A DNA stretch of 8,801 bases from Micavibrio sp. UBA2020 (lineage in GTDB: Bacteria > Pseudomonadota > Alphaproteobacteria > Micavibrionales > UBA2020), in the NCBI GenBank assembly GCA_002334985.1, contig DDBY01000097.1:5862-14662 (forward strand). Reading direction: 5' to 3'. This document shows, piece by piece, positions 1-5,790 of this stretch (within the stretch, counting starts at the first letter, position 1; each line of letters begins with the position of its first letter). The position numbers and the translations under genes were made by a program. The notes under the pieces were generated by a model that had not been told where the DNA came from, searched no databases, and was given only the letters and a program-made list of their open reading frames with translations.

Positions 1-362
1 GCGATTTCGGTCGTCGCCTTCACAATCATCATGTGCGCAAAGAAATAAAGCCCCAGCAGGAAACTGCCGAGAATGCTGAAGCGCATCAGCGCGTTCAGCC
101 CCCAGAGGATTTTAAGATAACCGCCCTGCTCCTGCACAATCATGTTCCAGGCCTGCTCGTATATATCGGCGGGCATATCGGCCATATAACGGGCACGGAT
201 GGCTTCGTTAATCGTCCACCACACGCCGACATAGCCAATCAGCACACCGACGAAAAGCCCGAACAAAATCCAGAAAACGGCGCTCAGCGTGTACATCCAG
301 TGGAAGCGTGCCCCCATCAGGATTTCTTCTTTAGGACCGAGCGATTGCTGGACGTATAACAT
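1..362 (-). CDS. Bacterial PH-domain (bPH_2) membrane protein, N-terminal part, cut by window edge
   Basis: Partial gene; 120 complete codons are visible, starting at the ATG complementary to 360-362. The protein opens with MLYVQQSLGPKEEIL followed by RFHWMY, the usual opening of membrane-anchored bPH_2 (PF03703, formerly DUF304) proteins. Two hydrophobic segments are seen at about residues 25-51 and 88-114, with a roughly 36-residue hydrophilic stretch between them. The last readable residues, KATTEIA, are where the PH-like fold begins in this family (commonly continuing as a TNRR-type strand), so nearly all of the PH domain lies outside the window. An AGGGG (complement of 373-377) lies 10 nt before the start and can serve as the Shine-Dalgarno site. 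The gene follows pfkA on the same strand with a 69-bp gap and no clear terminator, so co-transcription is possible. Such proteins are inner-membrane proteins without a firmly assigned function. The family call is by pattern recognition. Confidence 0.72.
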   Translation of the reverse strand, partial: MLYVQQSLGPKEEILMGARFHWMYTLSAVFWILFGLFVGVLIGYVGVWWTINEAIRARYMADMPADIYEQAWNMIVQEQGGYLKILWGLNALMRFSILGSFLLGLYFFAHMMIVKATTEI

Positions 363-431
363 GTTGCGCAAACCCCTGCTGCAGGCGGAGAGTTCCATCC
401 ACCCTTATGTCATAGAATACCTAACAGCAGG

Positions 432-1520
432 TTAATCGCCAAGGCAAATACCCAAAAGGCGCGCCGTATGCACCAGCGGGCCGTTCACATCGACGGCTTG
501 GTAGCTGGCAATCGCCTCTTCAATCGGCACATCGATGACGCGGCGGTTGGACCAGGCCACCATTCTGTCAAATTTACCCTGTTGCACAAGGTCAACGGCA
601 TGCACACCGAAAGCTGCCGCCAGAACACGGTCGGACGGAATGGGCGAAGAACCGCGCTGCACATGCCCCAGAACCGTCACGCGGGTTTCGCAGCCGGTTT
701 TCGCGGCCAGTCTTTCGCCCAGATAATGGCCGATACCGCCGTAGCGTTTTTCGCCGCCGTGGTGTTCGACCTTGAGCCCCTCGCCCTCCGCCGTTTTTGC
801 GGCTTCGGATACGACGACAAGGGCGAAGTTACGGCCTTCTTCTTCACGCACGCGTTTGATTTTGTCTGCGACTTTATCAAGGCTATAGGTAATTTCGGGC
901 AGCAAAATCACATCCGCACCGCCTGCGATACCGGTCGAAAGCGCAATGTTGCCCGCATCGCGCCCCATGACTTCCAAAATCATCACGCGGTCATGGCTGG
1001 CCGCGGTCGGTTGCAGACGGTCGAGCGCTTCGGTCGCAACATAAAGCGCGGTATCGAAGCCGACGGAGCTTTCGGTATTGCCCACATCGTTGTCGATGGT
1101 TTTGGGAATGCAGACCAGATTGAATCTTTTGCCGTTGTCGGAGAGCTTGCGCAAAATCGCCATGCTGCCATCGCCGCCGATACCGATGAGCGCTTCGATG
1201 CCCAGCTCTTTCAGCCCCGCGACGATTTCGTCGGAGCGGTCTTTCAGCGTGCCGTCAGGCATCGGAAACTGGAAGGGGTTGCCCTTGTTGGTCGTACCCA
1301 GAATAGTGCCGCCAAGGCGCATGACGGTCGTATCGAACATTTGCTTGGTCAGATTCTTGTAGCGCATCGGGCGGTCGATAAGGCCGGCGGTGCCGTCTTC
1401 GATACCGATGACTTCCCAGCCCTTTTCCGTCGCGGCATGCACAACGGCGCGGATGGTGGCGTTCAGCCCGGCGCAATCGCCGCCGCTGGTCAGGATGCCG
1501 ATGCGTTTCTTGCTAGTCAT
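432..1520 (-). CDS. pfkA: 6-phosphofructokinase (PfkA family), probably ATP-using
   Basis: Encodes 362 residues. PFK phosphorylates fructose 6-phosphate to fructose 1,6-bisphosphate, the committed step of glycolysis, in the cytoplasm. Family motifs appear in order: GILTSGGDCAGLN (8-20, phosphoryl-donor loop), GIGGDGS (113-119), PKTIDND (139-145, with the catalytic Asp of the TIDND motif), MGRDAG (185-190, sugar phosphate binding), PEITY (208-212) and LGHVQRGSSP (284-293). Gly in GGDGS where PPi-dependent enzymes usually carry Asp argues for ATP as donor. Lys in PKTIDND, where classical E. coli-type enzymes have Gly, is a mark of the long/group III and PPi-type branch. The last motif has Ser where the second Gly of QRGG is usual. 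The length (about 360) suits that branch better than the roughly 320 residues of E. coli PfkA. The ATG at 1520 was chosen over an in-frame start at 1634 because it has a strong ribosome site and the family's N-terminus begins right there. Donor choice is inference. Confidence 0.93.
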   Translation of the reverse strand: MTSKKRIGILTSGGDCAGLNATIRAVVHAATEKGWEVIGIEDGTAGLIDRPMRYKNLTKQMFDTTVMRLGGTILGTTNKGNPFQFPMPDGTLKDRSDEIVAGLKELGIEALIGIGGDGSMAILRKLSDNGKRFNLVCIPKTIDNDVGNTESSVGFDTALYVATEALDRLQPTAASHDRVMILEVMGRDAGNIALSTGIAGGADVILLPEITYSLDKVADKIKRVREEEGRNFALVVVSEAAKTAEGEGLKVEHHGGEKRYGGIGHYLGERLAAKTGCETRVTVLGHVQRGSSPIPSDRVLAAAFGVHAVDLVQQGKFDRMVAWSNRRVIDVPIEEAIASYQAVDVNGPLVHTARLLGICLGD

Positions 1521-1725
1521 AACTTTCTCCCTCTTGCGTACCGCGAATGTGAAAGCCGGCCGGTCCTCCGGCGGGTCTTGCCGTGGGTAAAATTGCCCCT
1601 CTGCGCGGCGAAATGCAACACACAAATAAAGCACTTATAAAATGAGGCCGTTCCTGATAAAATGTCTCACAGAAATCAAGCGCTCCCTGTCCAAAGGGAC
1701 TGCCACGAAGGGACTCAAGGCCGCC
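1521..1725. other. Divergent intergenic region between pfkA and the DUF465 gene
   Basis: This stretch must hold the promoters of both divergent genes. On the plus strand TATAAA at 1636-1641 is a good -10 match, but its -35 partner (ATGCAA, 1613-1618) is poor. If real, transcription would begin near 1648, downstream of the ATG at 1642, which would force use of the ATG at 1726. On the minus strand a TTGCAT/AATTTT pair is possible for pfkA but weak. In the pfkA leader, 1559-1572 forms a small GC hairpin (GCCGG, loop AGGA, CCGGC on the minus strand) about 40 nt before the start. No other gene is seen. Confidence 0.35.
1526..1533 (-). promoter_or_regulatory. Shine-Dalgarno site of pfkA
   Basis: On the minus strand the sequence reads GAGGGAGA, 5 nt before the ATG at 1520. 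It is purine-rich and well spaced, and it decides the start of pfkA against the longer in-frame reading, whose extra 38 residues do not resemble phosphofructokinase. Confidence 0.8.
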
Positions 1726-1932
1726 ATGTTGCCGGAAGATAGAGACGAACTCGAGCGTATGCTCGAACAGCTGAAAACAGAGCACCGCGACCTCGACGTC
1801 GTTATCGAACAGCTGTCCGACAGCGTCCCTGTCGATTTCCTGCGCCTGCAGCGCCTGAAAAAGCGCAAGCTGTTCCTGAAAGATTCGATTTTGAAAATCG
1901 AAAGCATGATGCTGCCCGACATCATCGCTTAA
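1726..1932 (+). CDS. DUF465 / YdcH-family small helical protein
   Basis: A 68-residue charged protein beginning MLPEDRDELERM. EHRDLD is followed by VIEQL and then LQRLKKRKLFLKD, the hallmark pattern of DUF465 (YdcH-like) proteins, which are small two-helix or coiled-coil cytoplasmic proteins common in proteobacteria and of unknown function. The reading frame is open back to an ATG at 1642, which would add 28 residues. I prefer 1726 for three reasons. AAGG lies 5 nt upstream of it. The added segment is rich in codons rare in the neighbouring genes (AGG, ATA, TGT, ACA). The resulting length is usual for the family. The ATG at 1642 has no ribosome site and overlaps a possible -10 box. The gene stands alone on the plus strand, diverging from pfkA and converging on hdaA. 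The family call is firm; the start is not. Confidence 0.83.
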   Translation: MLPEDRDELERMLEQLKTEHRDLDVVIEQLSDSVPVDFLRLQRLKKRKLFLKDSILKIESMMLPDIIA

Positions 1933-1949
1933 TTTATTCTGTAAATTAA
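1929..1949. terminator. AT-only perfect inverted repeat at convergent gene ends
   Basis: TTAATTTA (1929-1936) and TAAATTAA (1942-1949) are perfect inverted copies around a 5-nt loop (TTCTG). The repeat overlaps the stop codon of the DUF465 gene and ends 4 bp before the stop of hdaA. Being symmetric, it could fold in both transcripts and act as a weak bidirectional terminator. The stem is all A/T and has no following T-run on either strand, so it is not a classical intrinsic terminator. Confidence 0.35.
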
Positions 1950-1953
1950 ATAC

Positions 1954-2637
1954 CTAGACCAACGGCTGCTGCGCGGAATCGAAAATTTCGCGCACTAGCG
2001 GCACGGTCACCTTGCGCTTTTCCGCCAGCGCTTTGTGGTCGATGTCGGCCACCACATCGCGCATGGCGGCAAATGAACGCTGAAGCCGCGGCAGCAAAAA
2101 CTGCACCACCTCTTGCGGCACAAAAATCTGGCGGTCTGAAAACAGCTTGGTCAACACGACGGCCATCAATTCATCATCCGGCGAACCGACAGCCACCGCA
2201 GGCGCCGCCAGAAAACGCGATTCAAGGTCGCGCAGCACAAAGCGCCAGCCGCGCGGCGGCGTTTCGGCGGCGGCAAGGATATGCCCGCCCCGCTCTTTCT
2301 GGATGTTATAGAGATGGAACAGCGCCTCTTCGCGCGCGCTGTCACCGACAAGCTTATCAATGTCGTCGATAATGACGGCAGGCGGCAGGCTGTCTATATT
2401 CGCGGCGTCGAAAACAGCGCCGCCCGTTTCGTTTTGCCAGATTTTAAGCAAATGGGTTTTACCGCTGGCGCGCGGGCCATAAACGAACAAAAGCGGCGCC
2501 GGCCAATCCGGATATTTATCCAGCCACGCAACCGCATCGCTGTTGCAACCCGACACCCAGAAATCGTCACGCGCGAAAGCGGTGCGATGGCCGAGGTCGA
2601 ACGGCAGTTGCTGCGGTTTTGCTTTATCACCTGTCAT
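1954..2637 (-). CDS. hdaA: HdaA, DnaA-related regulator of replication initiation
   Basis: A 227-residue AAA+ protein of the DnaA/Hda family, in which domains I, II and IV of DnaA are absent. Near the N-terminus QLPFDL (10-15) is a clamp-binding motif of the type by which Hda binds the DNA polymerase III beta clamp. Walker A is GPRASGKT (54-61) and Walker B VIIDDID (88-94). RDLESRF (136-142) matches box VII, which carries the arginine finger. RSFAAMRDVV (187-196) sits at the sensor II region. Hda with the loaded clamp stimulates hydrolysis of ATP bound to DnaA, blocking re-initiation; in alphaproteobacteria the protein is called HdaA. The gene starts 9 bp after the AI-2E permease stop. Its likely Shine-Dalgarno sequence, AAGGG, lies in the last codons of that gene, which suggests translational coupling and one transcript. 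All key motifs are present. Absence of a DNA-binding domain rules out DnaA itself. Confidence 0.9.
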   Translation of the reverse strand: MTGDKAKPQQLPFDLGHRTAFARDDFWVSGCNSDAVAWLDKYPDWPAPLLFVYGPRASGKTHLLKIWQNETGGAVFDAANIDSLPPAVIIDDIDKLVGDSAREEALFHLYNIQKERGGHILAAAETPPRGWRFVLRDLESRFLAAPAVAVGSPDDELMAVVLTKLFSDRQIFVPQEVVQFLLPRLQRSFAAMRDVVADIDHKALAEKRKVTVPLVREIFDSAQQPLV

Positions 2638-2646
2638 GCGCTTGCG

Positions 2647-3783
2647 TCAGCCCTTGGCCGATATTTTGCGCTTATGCGGCGCGCCGTCGTGGTAATAGCC
2701 GCTTTCAAGATACTGCGCGAGGGCGAAGCGTATCAACACCGCCGCCACCGCCGCCACCGGCACGGCAATCATCACGCCGGTAAAGCCAAGCAGCGCGCCG
2801 CCCGCCATCAGCGCGAACAAAATCCAAAGCGCATGCAAGCCGATTTTATCGCCGACCAGTTTGGGCGTCAGCACGTTGCCTTCCAAAAGCTGCCCCGCAC
2901 CGAAAATCGCCGCGATAATCGCCAGCTGCTGCACGTCGCCATCAAACTGGAACCAGCAGACCAGCATGCCCGTGACAAAACCGACCAGCGTGCCGACATA
3001 GGGGATGAACGACAAAAGCCCCGCCGCAAAGCCGATGAAAAAACCGAAATTCAACCCCGCCACCGACAAAGCGACAGCATAGATAAGCCCCAGCACCACG
3101 CAGACCATCGCCTGCCCGCGCACAAAGCCGGACAGGGCCGCGTCCATTTGCACCACAAGCCCGCGAATGGTTTCGGCCTGACGGCGCGGCAGCCAGCTAT
3201 CGACCTTGGCGACCATCACGGGCCAGTCGCGCAGCATATAAAACGACACCACCGGTGCGATAAGAATAATCGAAAAAATATCAAACAGCGCAACACCGCC
3301 ATCCCAGATTTTTTTAAGCGCGCCCGTCGCCCATGACAGCGCCGCCCCCGCCATGCCGCCCGCCTGCTGCTGGATTTTCTCAGGCGGCGTCGAAAGCACC
3401 TGCGTTTGCAGTTTTTCTATCCACGGCGCGCTCAGCGCACGCAGTTTTTCGACATAGCCGGGCACCGTTTGCGCAAAGGCAATAAACTGCCCTTGCAAAA
3501 CAGGGAATGCCAGCACAAGCCCCAGAACAAAAAGCGCAACGAAAGACAAAAGCACCACCGACGTCGCCGCCGCCCGTCCCATGCCGGTTTTTTCAAGCCG
3601 CGTCGTCACGGGGTCGAGGAAATAGGCGACCGCCATGCCGATGACAAAAGGCAGCAAAACCCCCTTGAGCATCCAAATCAAAAACCCGAAAACGACCAGT
3701 GCCACGCACCAGAACCAGACATGCCGCTGGATGGCGGAAAAAGAAGCATCATGTTCGTGCTTGGGCTTGACGTCAGCTGTCAT
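2647..3783 (-). CDS. AI-2E family transporter (PerM/YdiK/TqsA-type permease)
   Basis: Encodes 378 residues with about eight membrane segments, in the arrangement usual for this family (PF01594). Segments lie at about 22-38, 42-57 and 73-95, then a long soluble loop at 96-160, then 163-184, 224-245, 246-278, 286-301 and a final re-entrant or hairpin stretch at 316-355. Family patterns visible are FLDP (55-58), FIPYVGTLVG (259-268), the LLEGNVLTPKLVGDKIGLHALW stretch (299-320) and a C-terminal GxxGxxxAVPVAA (333-345). Members have been linked to autoinducer-2 export (TqsA) or ion antiport, but most, including this one, have no proven substrate. The ATG at 3783 is preceded by AGGAG at a 10-nt spacing. 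It sits between the DUF2066 gene (42 bp upstream) and hdaA (9 bp downstream), very likely in one operon. The family call is secure; the substrate is unknown. Confidence 0.9.
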   Translation of the reverse strand: MTADVKPKHEHDASFSAIQRHVWFWCVALVVFGFLIWMLKGVLLPFVIGMAVAYFLDPVTTRLEKTGMGRAAATSVVLLSFVALFVLGLVLAFPVLQGQFIAFAQTVPGYVEKLRALSAPWIEKLQTQVLSTPPEKIQQQAGGMAGAALSWATGALKKIWDGGVALFDIFSIILIAPVVSFYMLRDWPVMVAKVDSWLPRRQAETIRGLVVQMDAALSGFVRGQAMVCVVLGLIYAVALSVAGLNFGFFIGFAAGLLSFIPYVGTLVGFVTGMLVCWFQFDGDVQQLAIIAAIFGAGQLLEGNVLTPKLVGDKIGLHALWILFALMAGGALLGFTGVMIAVPVAAVAAVLIRFALAQYLESGYYHDGAPHKRKISAKG

Positions 3784-3825
3784 CGGCGGGGCGCTCCTGT
3801 GGATACGCGAAAACGGGAAAAGGAA

Positions 3826-5388
3826 TTAATGCAGGCGCAGGTCGTAAACCGGCGTGCCATAGGCCGTCGTGACTTCGCGCGACGGACTCATGACAATACC
3901 TTGCGCCGCCAGCGCGCTTTGCAAGCCCGGCACGCTGCCGTCATAGCGCATGACAAAACGCGCGTTGTTGCGCGACAGCGAGCGGATATCGATACGCACC
4001 GGCGGCGACATGGCCGAGAAGCGGCGCTGTACATTCATCCATGTGTTGAAATCCCCGAAGCTGAGAATGGCTTCAACTTCCTGCCCTGCCGCACCCGCGC
4101 CGTAGGGCGACGCCGGATAGGACGAAGAAGACACCTGCGCATAAGGCGATGCCGCAGCGGCGGATACAGACGGGTCATAAGGTGCCGTCACCAGCGAAGG
4201 TCTGTTCGGCTGCGCACCTGTTTGCGGCGCGCCGGAGGGCGTCCGCGCATTCACCACACTGCGGCTGATGCTTTCAACCGCGCTGCCTTCGGCCGGTGCC
4301 GGGCGCTGCAAATAGCCAAGCACATCGTACATCGCCTGCTGCCACGCCTCGGCATCGGATTTTTCGCCGACATAGGGCGTGAGAGAGCTGCGGCGTTTCA
4401 GCTTGCCGCCTTCATAGAAATAAATATCGATGCTCATCTGCGGGCCGGATTTATTGGCCACGGCCAGCACGACCTGTTCCACACCGTAATTACGGCGCAG
4501 TTTTTCAACCGTTGCGTAATTGCCCGACCACACCGCATCGACAGAGCCCGCCGAGACGTCCGCAATATCGCCGAGCGGCACAACGATTTTATTCAAAAGC
4601 TGCGCGCTGACACCCGCGCCGCGCATCGGCATACGCTGCCATGCGTCGCGCCACGGGTTCACATCGTCCCACAAAACCGTTTTACCCGCCATATTTTCGT
4701 AATACGGCAGCAGTAAAACCGGCACATTCACCCGCGGCGCAGCGGCAGCCTGCGCTTGCCCATACTGTGTCTGTGCCGCTGCCCGCTGCCCCTGCGCTGT
4801 CTGGCCGAAGGGTATAGCCTGCGCGGTGCCGTCCGCTTCGCCATCGATGACCACAGTCCCCTCGCCCGGCACCACAGACTGGTCGCCCGGCATCTGACGC
4901 CATGACGGCGTCGTGGCAGGTGCCGTCACTTCGCGCACGGCTTGCGGAATGTTTATGTAATTACGCACCGCTTCGCGGAATCTGACCGTAAAGCTGGCCA
5001 CATAGCGGGTGGAAGACAGCTGCTCCCCCTTGATTTCAAAATCCTGCACCAGCGTGGCAATCGTCCGGTCATCAGGCATACGGAAAGTGGCATAAGCCGC
5101 GGGGGTCAGATTTTTTTCGGCCAGTCGCTGGAAGGCCACGCGGCGCGCCTCGGTCATGGCCTGCTCGCGCGCCTGCACGGCGTTGTCCGCCGTGCGGTCA
5201 ATCATGACATCGCTGACAATCAGATTGGCATCTTCGCGCTGCACAGCACCCGGCGTCGGCAGCGGCGTCAGGGAGGCCGGCGCGCCCTTGATAAGACGCT
5301 CCTGCGCCTCAACCGGGTCACAGAAAGACAGCAAAATCAAAAAGCTGGCGGAAAGAATAAAAGTTTTGCAGGAGAATTTGGCAAACAT
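3826..5388 (-). CDS. DUF2066-domain exported protein
   Basis: Encodes 520 residues from the ATG at 5388. The N-terminus is a Sec signal peptide: Lys 4 and 8, a hydrophobic core at about 10-22, and likely cleavage after VEA (28). Cys23 is preceded by LSF, which does not fit a lipobox, so a soluble periplasmic protein is favoured. Residues 55-145 (LIVSDVMIDRTADNAVQARE, then ARRVAFQRLAEK) resemble the start of DUF2066. Residues 220-362 (VPVLLLPYY, ending in an Ala/Trp-rich helix) fit its middle part. Residues 436-520 (AILSFGDFNTW onward) look like its C-terminal alpha/beta subdomain. Two low-complexity linkers rich in Ala, Gln, Pro, Ser and Gly (about 155-220 and 365-435) separate the parts and make the protein longer than members I recall. 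The function of the family is unknown. A TTG at 5406 could add six residues but spoils the signal peptide. It leads the probable DUF2066-permease-hdaA operon. Confidence 0.78.
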   Translation of the reverse strand: MFAKFSCKTFILSASFLILLSFCDPVEAQERLIKGAPASLTPLPTPGAVQREDANLIVSDVMIDRTADNAVQAREQAMTEARRVAFQRLAEKNLTPAAYATFRMPDDRTIATLVQDFEIKGEQLSSTRYVASFTVRFREAVRNYINIPQAVREVTAPATTPSWRQMPGDQSVVPGEGTVVIDGEADGTAQAIPFGQTAQGQRAAAQTQYGQAQAAAAPRVNVPVLLLPYYENMAGKTVLWDDVNPWRDAWQRMPMRGAGVSAQLLNKIVVPLGDIADVSAGSVDAVWSGNYATVEKLRRNYGVEQVVLAVANKSGPQMSIDIYFYEGGKLKRRSSLTPYVGEKSDAEAWQQAMYDVLGYLQRPAPAEGSAVESISRSVVNARTPSGAPQTGAQPNRPSLVTAPYDPSVSAAAASPYAQVSSSSYPASPYGAGAAGQEVEAILSFGDFNTWMNVQRRFSAMSPPVRIDIRSLSRNNARFVMRYDGSVPGLQSALAAQGIVMSPSREVTTAYGTPVYDLRLH

Positions 5389-5511
5389 GGGACATCCGCA
5401 GCGCAAAATGACAGGGCAAACTCAGTGCCCACCTTACCCGCGATGGCAAAAAAAATCCAGATATTCCATAGGTTAAATTAAAGAAATATCATCCGTTCAT
5501 GTAACTGGATG

Positions 5512-5540
5512 TTGCCGCGCGACATCAAGGCCGCTATGCT
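5512..5540 (+). promoter_or_regulatory. Candidate sigma70 promoter for the sensor kinase gene
   Basis: TTGCCG (5512-5517) and TATGCT (5535-5540) match the -35 and -10 consensus at four of six positions each and are exactly 17 bp apart. Transcription would begin near 5547, giving a leader of about 240 nt before the kinase ATG that contains the short ORF and both palindromic elements. The match is by eye and not unique in statistical terms. Confidence 0.35.
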
Positions 5541-5604
5541 GAGGACAGTGTTGGCTTCGCATGAATATCAACAGGATATTAACGATTTCATGCAAGGATA
5601 TATC

Positions 5605-5664
5605 ATGGCATGCGTTTCTGCCGCTCTCACCGTGCGGCGCGCGCGCCTGACCAAGACTGACTAA
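5605..5664 (+). CDS. Candidate 19-residue leader peptide upstream of the sensor kinase
   Basis: A short ORF reading MACVSAALTVRRARLTKTD. AAGGA at 5594-5598 stands 6 nt before the ATG, a better ribosome site than that of the kinase ATG itself. An in-frame ATG at 5590 would lengthen it by five residues. It ends 3 nt before an inverted repeat and about 126 nt before the kinase start, and it contains the GC palindrome. Its placement, after a promoter candidate and before a hairpin, is that of a regulatory leader peptide, but no run of a single amino acid typical of classic attenuators is present. The peptide matches no family I know. It may be only an open frame by chance. Confidence 0.3.
   Translation: MACVSAALTVRRARLTKTD
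5636..5647. repeat. 12-bp perfect GC palindrome
   Basis: GGCGCGCGCGCC is fully self-complementary and alternates G and C through its middle. It lies inside the short leader ORF (encoding part of RRAR). It could be a protein-binding site or a hairpin seed, or a chance product of Arg/Ala codons in GC-rich DNA. Confidence 0.5.
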
Positions 5665-5667
5665 AAA

Positions 5668-5698
5668 TGTCAAAGGGTTGCATCTTGATGCTTTGACA
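5668..5698. repeat. Inverted repeat TGTCAAAG / CTTTGACA in the kinase leader
   Basis: TGTCAAAG (5668-5675) and CTTTGACA (5691-5698) are perfect 8-bp inverted copies around a 15-nt centre. The centre itself contains GCAT/ATGC, which can close an inner stem over CTTG. Each arm contains TTGACA, read on opposite strands, the -35 consensus; no fitting -10 was found on either side. No T-run follows, so it is not an intrinsic terminator. An operator for a dimeric regulator or an RNA stem-loop in the leader are both possible. Confidence 0.5.
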
Positions 5699-5790
5699 AA
5701 ACTTTATCGAAAGACTTCTCCGCAGTCTCATCCAATAAGGGGGATTTTTTGGGTGGACAACATCTAGAACGGGGACGCGCAGGCATAACA

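Larger units (their letters stand above)
5389..5790. other. Divergent intergenic/leader region between DUF2066 operon and sensor kinase
   Basis: About 400 bp between two divergent genes, with no full-size coding sequence. The left half (5440-5510) is AT-rich, with an A8 tract at 5448-5455 (a T-run in the minus-strand leader), and presumably carries the DUF2066 operon promoter, though no convincing box pair was found. The right half carries, in order, a plus-strand promoter candidate (5512-5540), a 19-codon ORF (5605-5664), a GC palindrome (5636-5647), an inverted repeat (5668-5698), and a purine tract AAGGGGG just before a TTG. These are listed separately. Confidence 0.6.

Noticed and set aside
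33..359. Plus-strand open frame opposite the PH-domain gene
   Set aside because: The minus strand gives the clear bPH_2 N-terminus with two membrane segments. The plus product is His/Pro/Gln-rich shadow sequence.
468..1640. Long plus-strand open frame (390 codons) antisense to pfkA
   Set aside because: It lies opposite a full-motif phosphofructokinase. Its translation is rich in His, Arg, Gly and Ala without any domain pattern, as expected of an antisense shadow in GC-rich DNA.
2281..3336. Plus-strand open frame across hdaA and the AI-2E permease gene
   Set aside because: Its product is a run of Arg, His, Gln and Lys with no fold pattern. It crosses two well-supported genes on the other strand.
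3406..4716. Plus-strand open frame antisense to the permease and DUF2066 genes
   Set aside because: Arg/His-rich shadow with no recognizable motif. The opposite strand encodes membrane segments and a DUF2066 protein.
5455..5510. ATCCAG/CTGGAT and GATATT/AATATC inverted repeats before a T8 run in the DUF2066 leader (minus strand), suggesting an attenuator
   Set aside because: The outer arms are only 6 bp with a 44-nt loop and the inner arms are AT-rich. Such pairs are expected by chance in AT-rich sequence, so it is not listed as a terminator.
5561..5650. Second short ORF (29 codons from the ATG at 5561)
   Set aside because: No ribosome site at a fitting distance, and it contains rare codons such as AGG, ATA and TTA. 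The overlapping ORF at 5605 is better supported.
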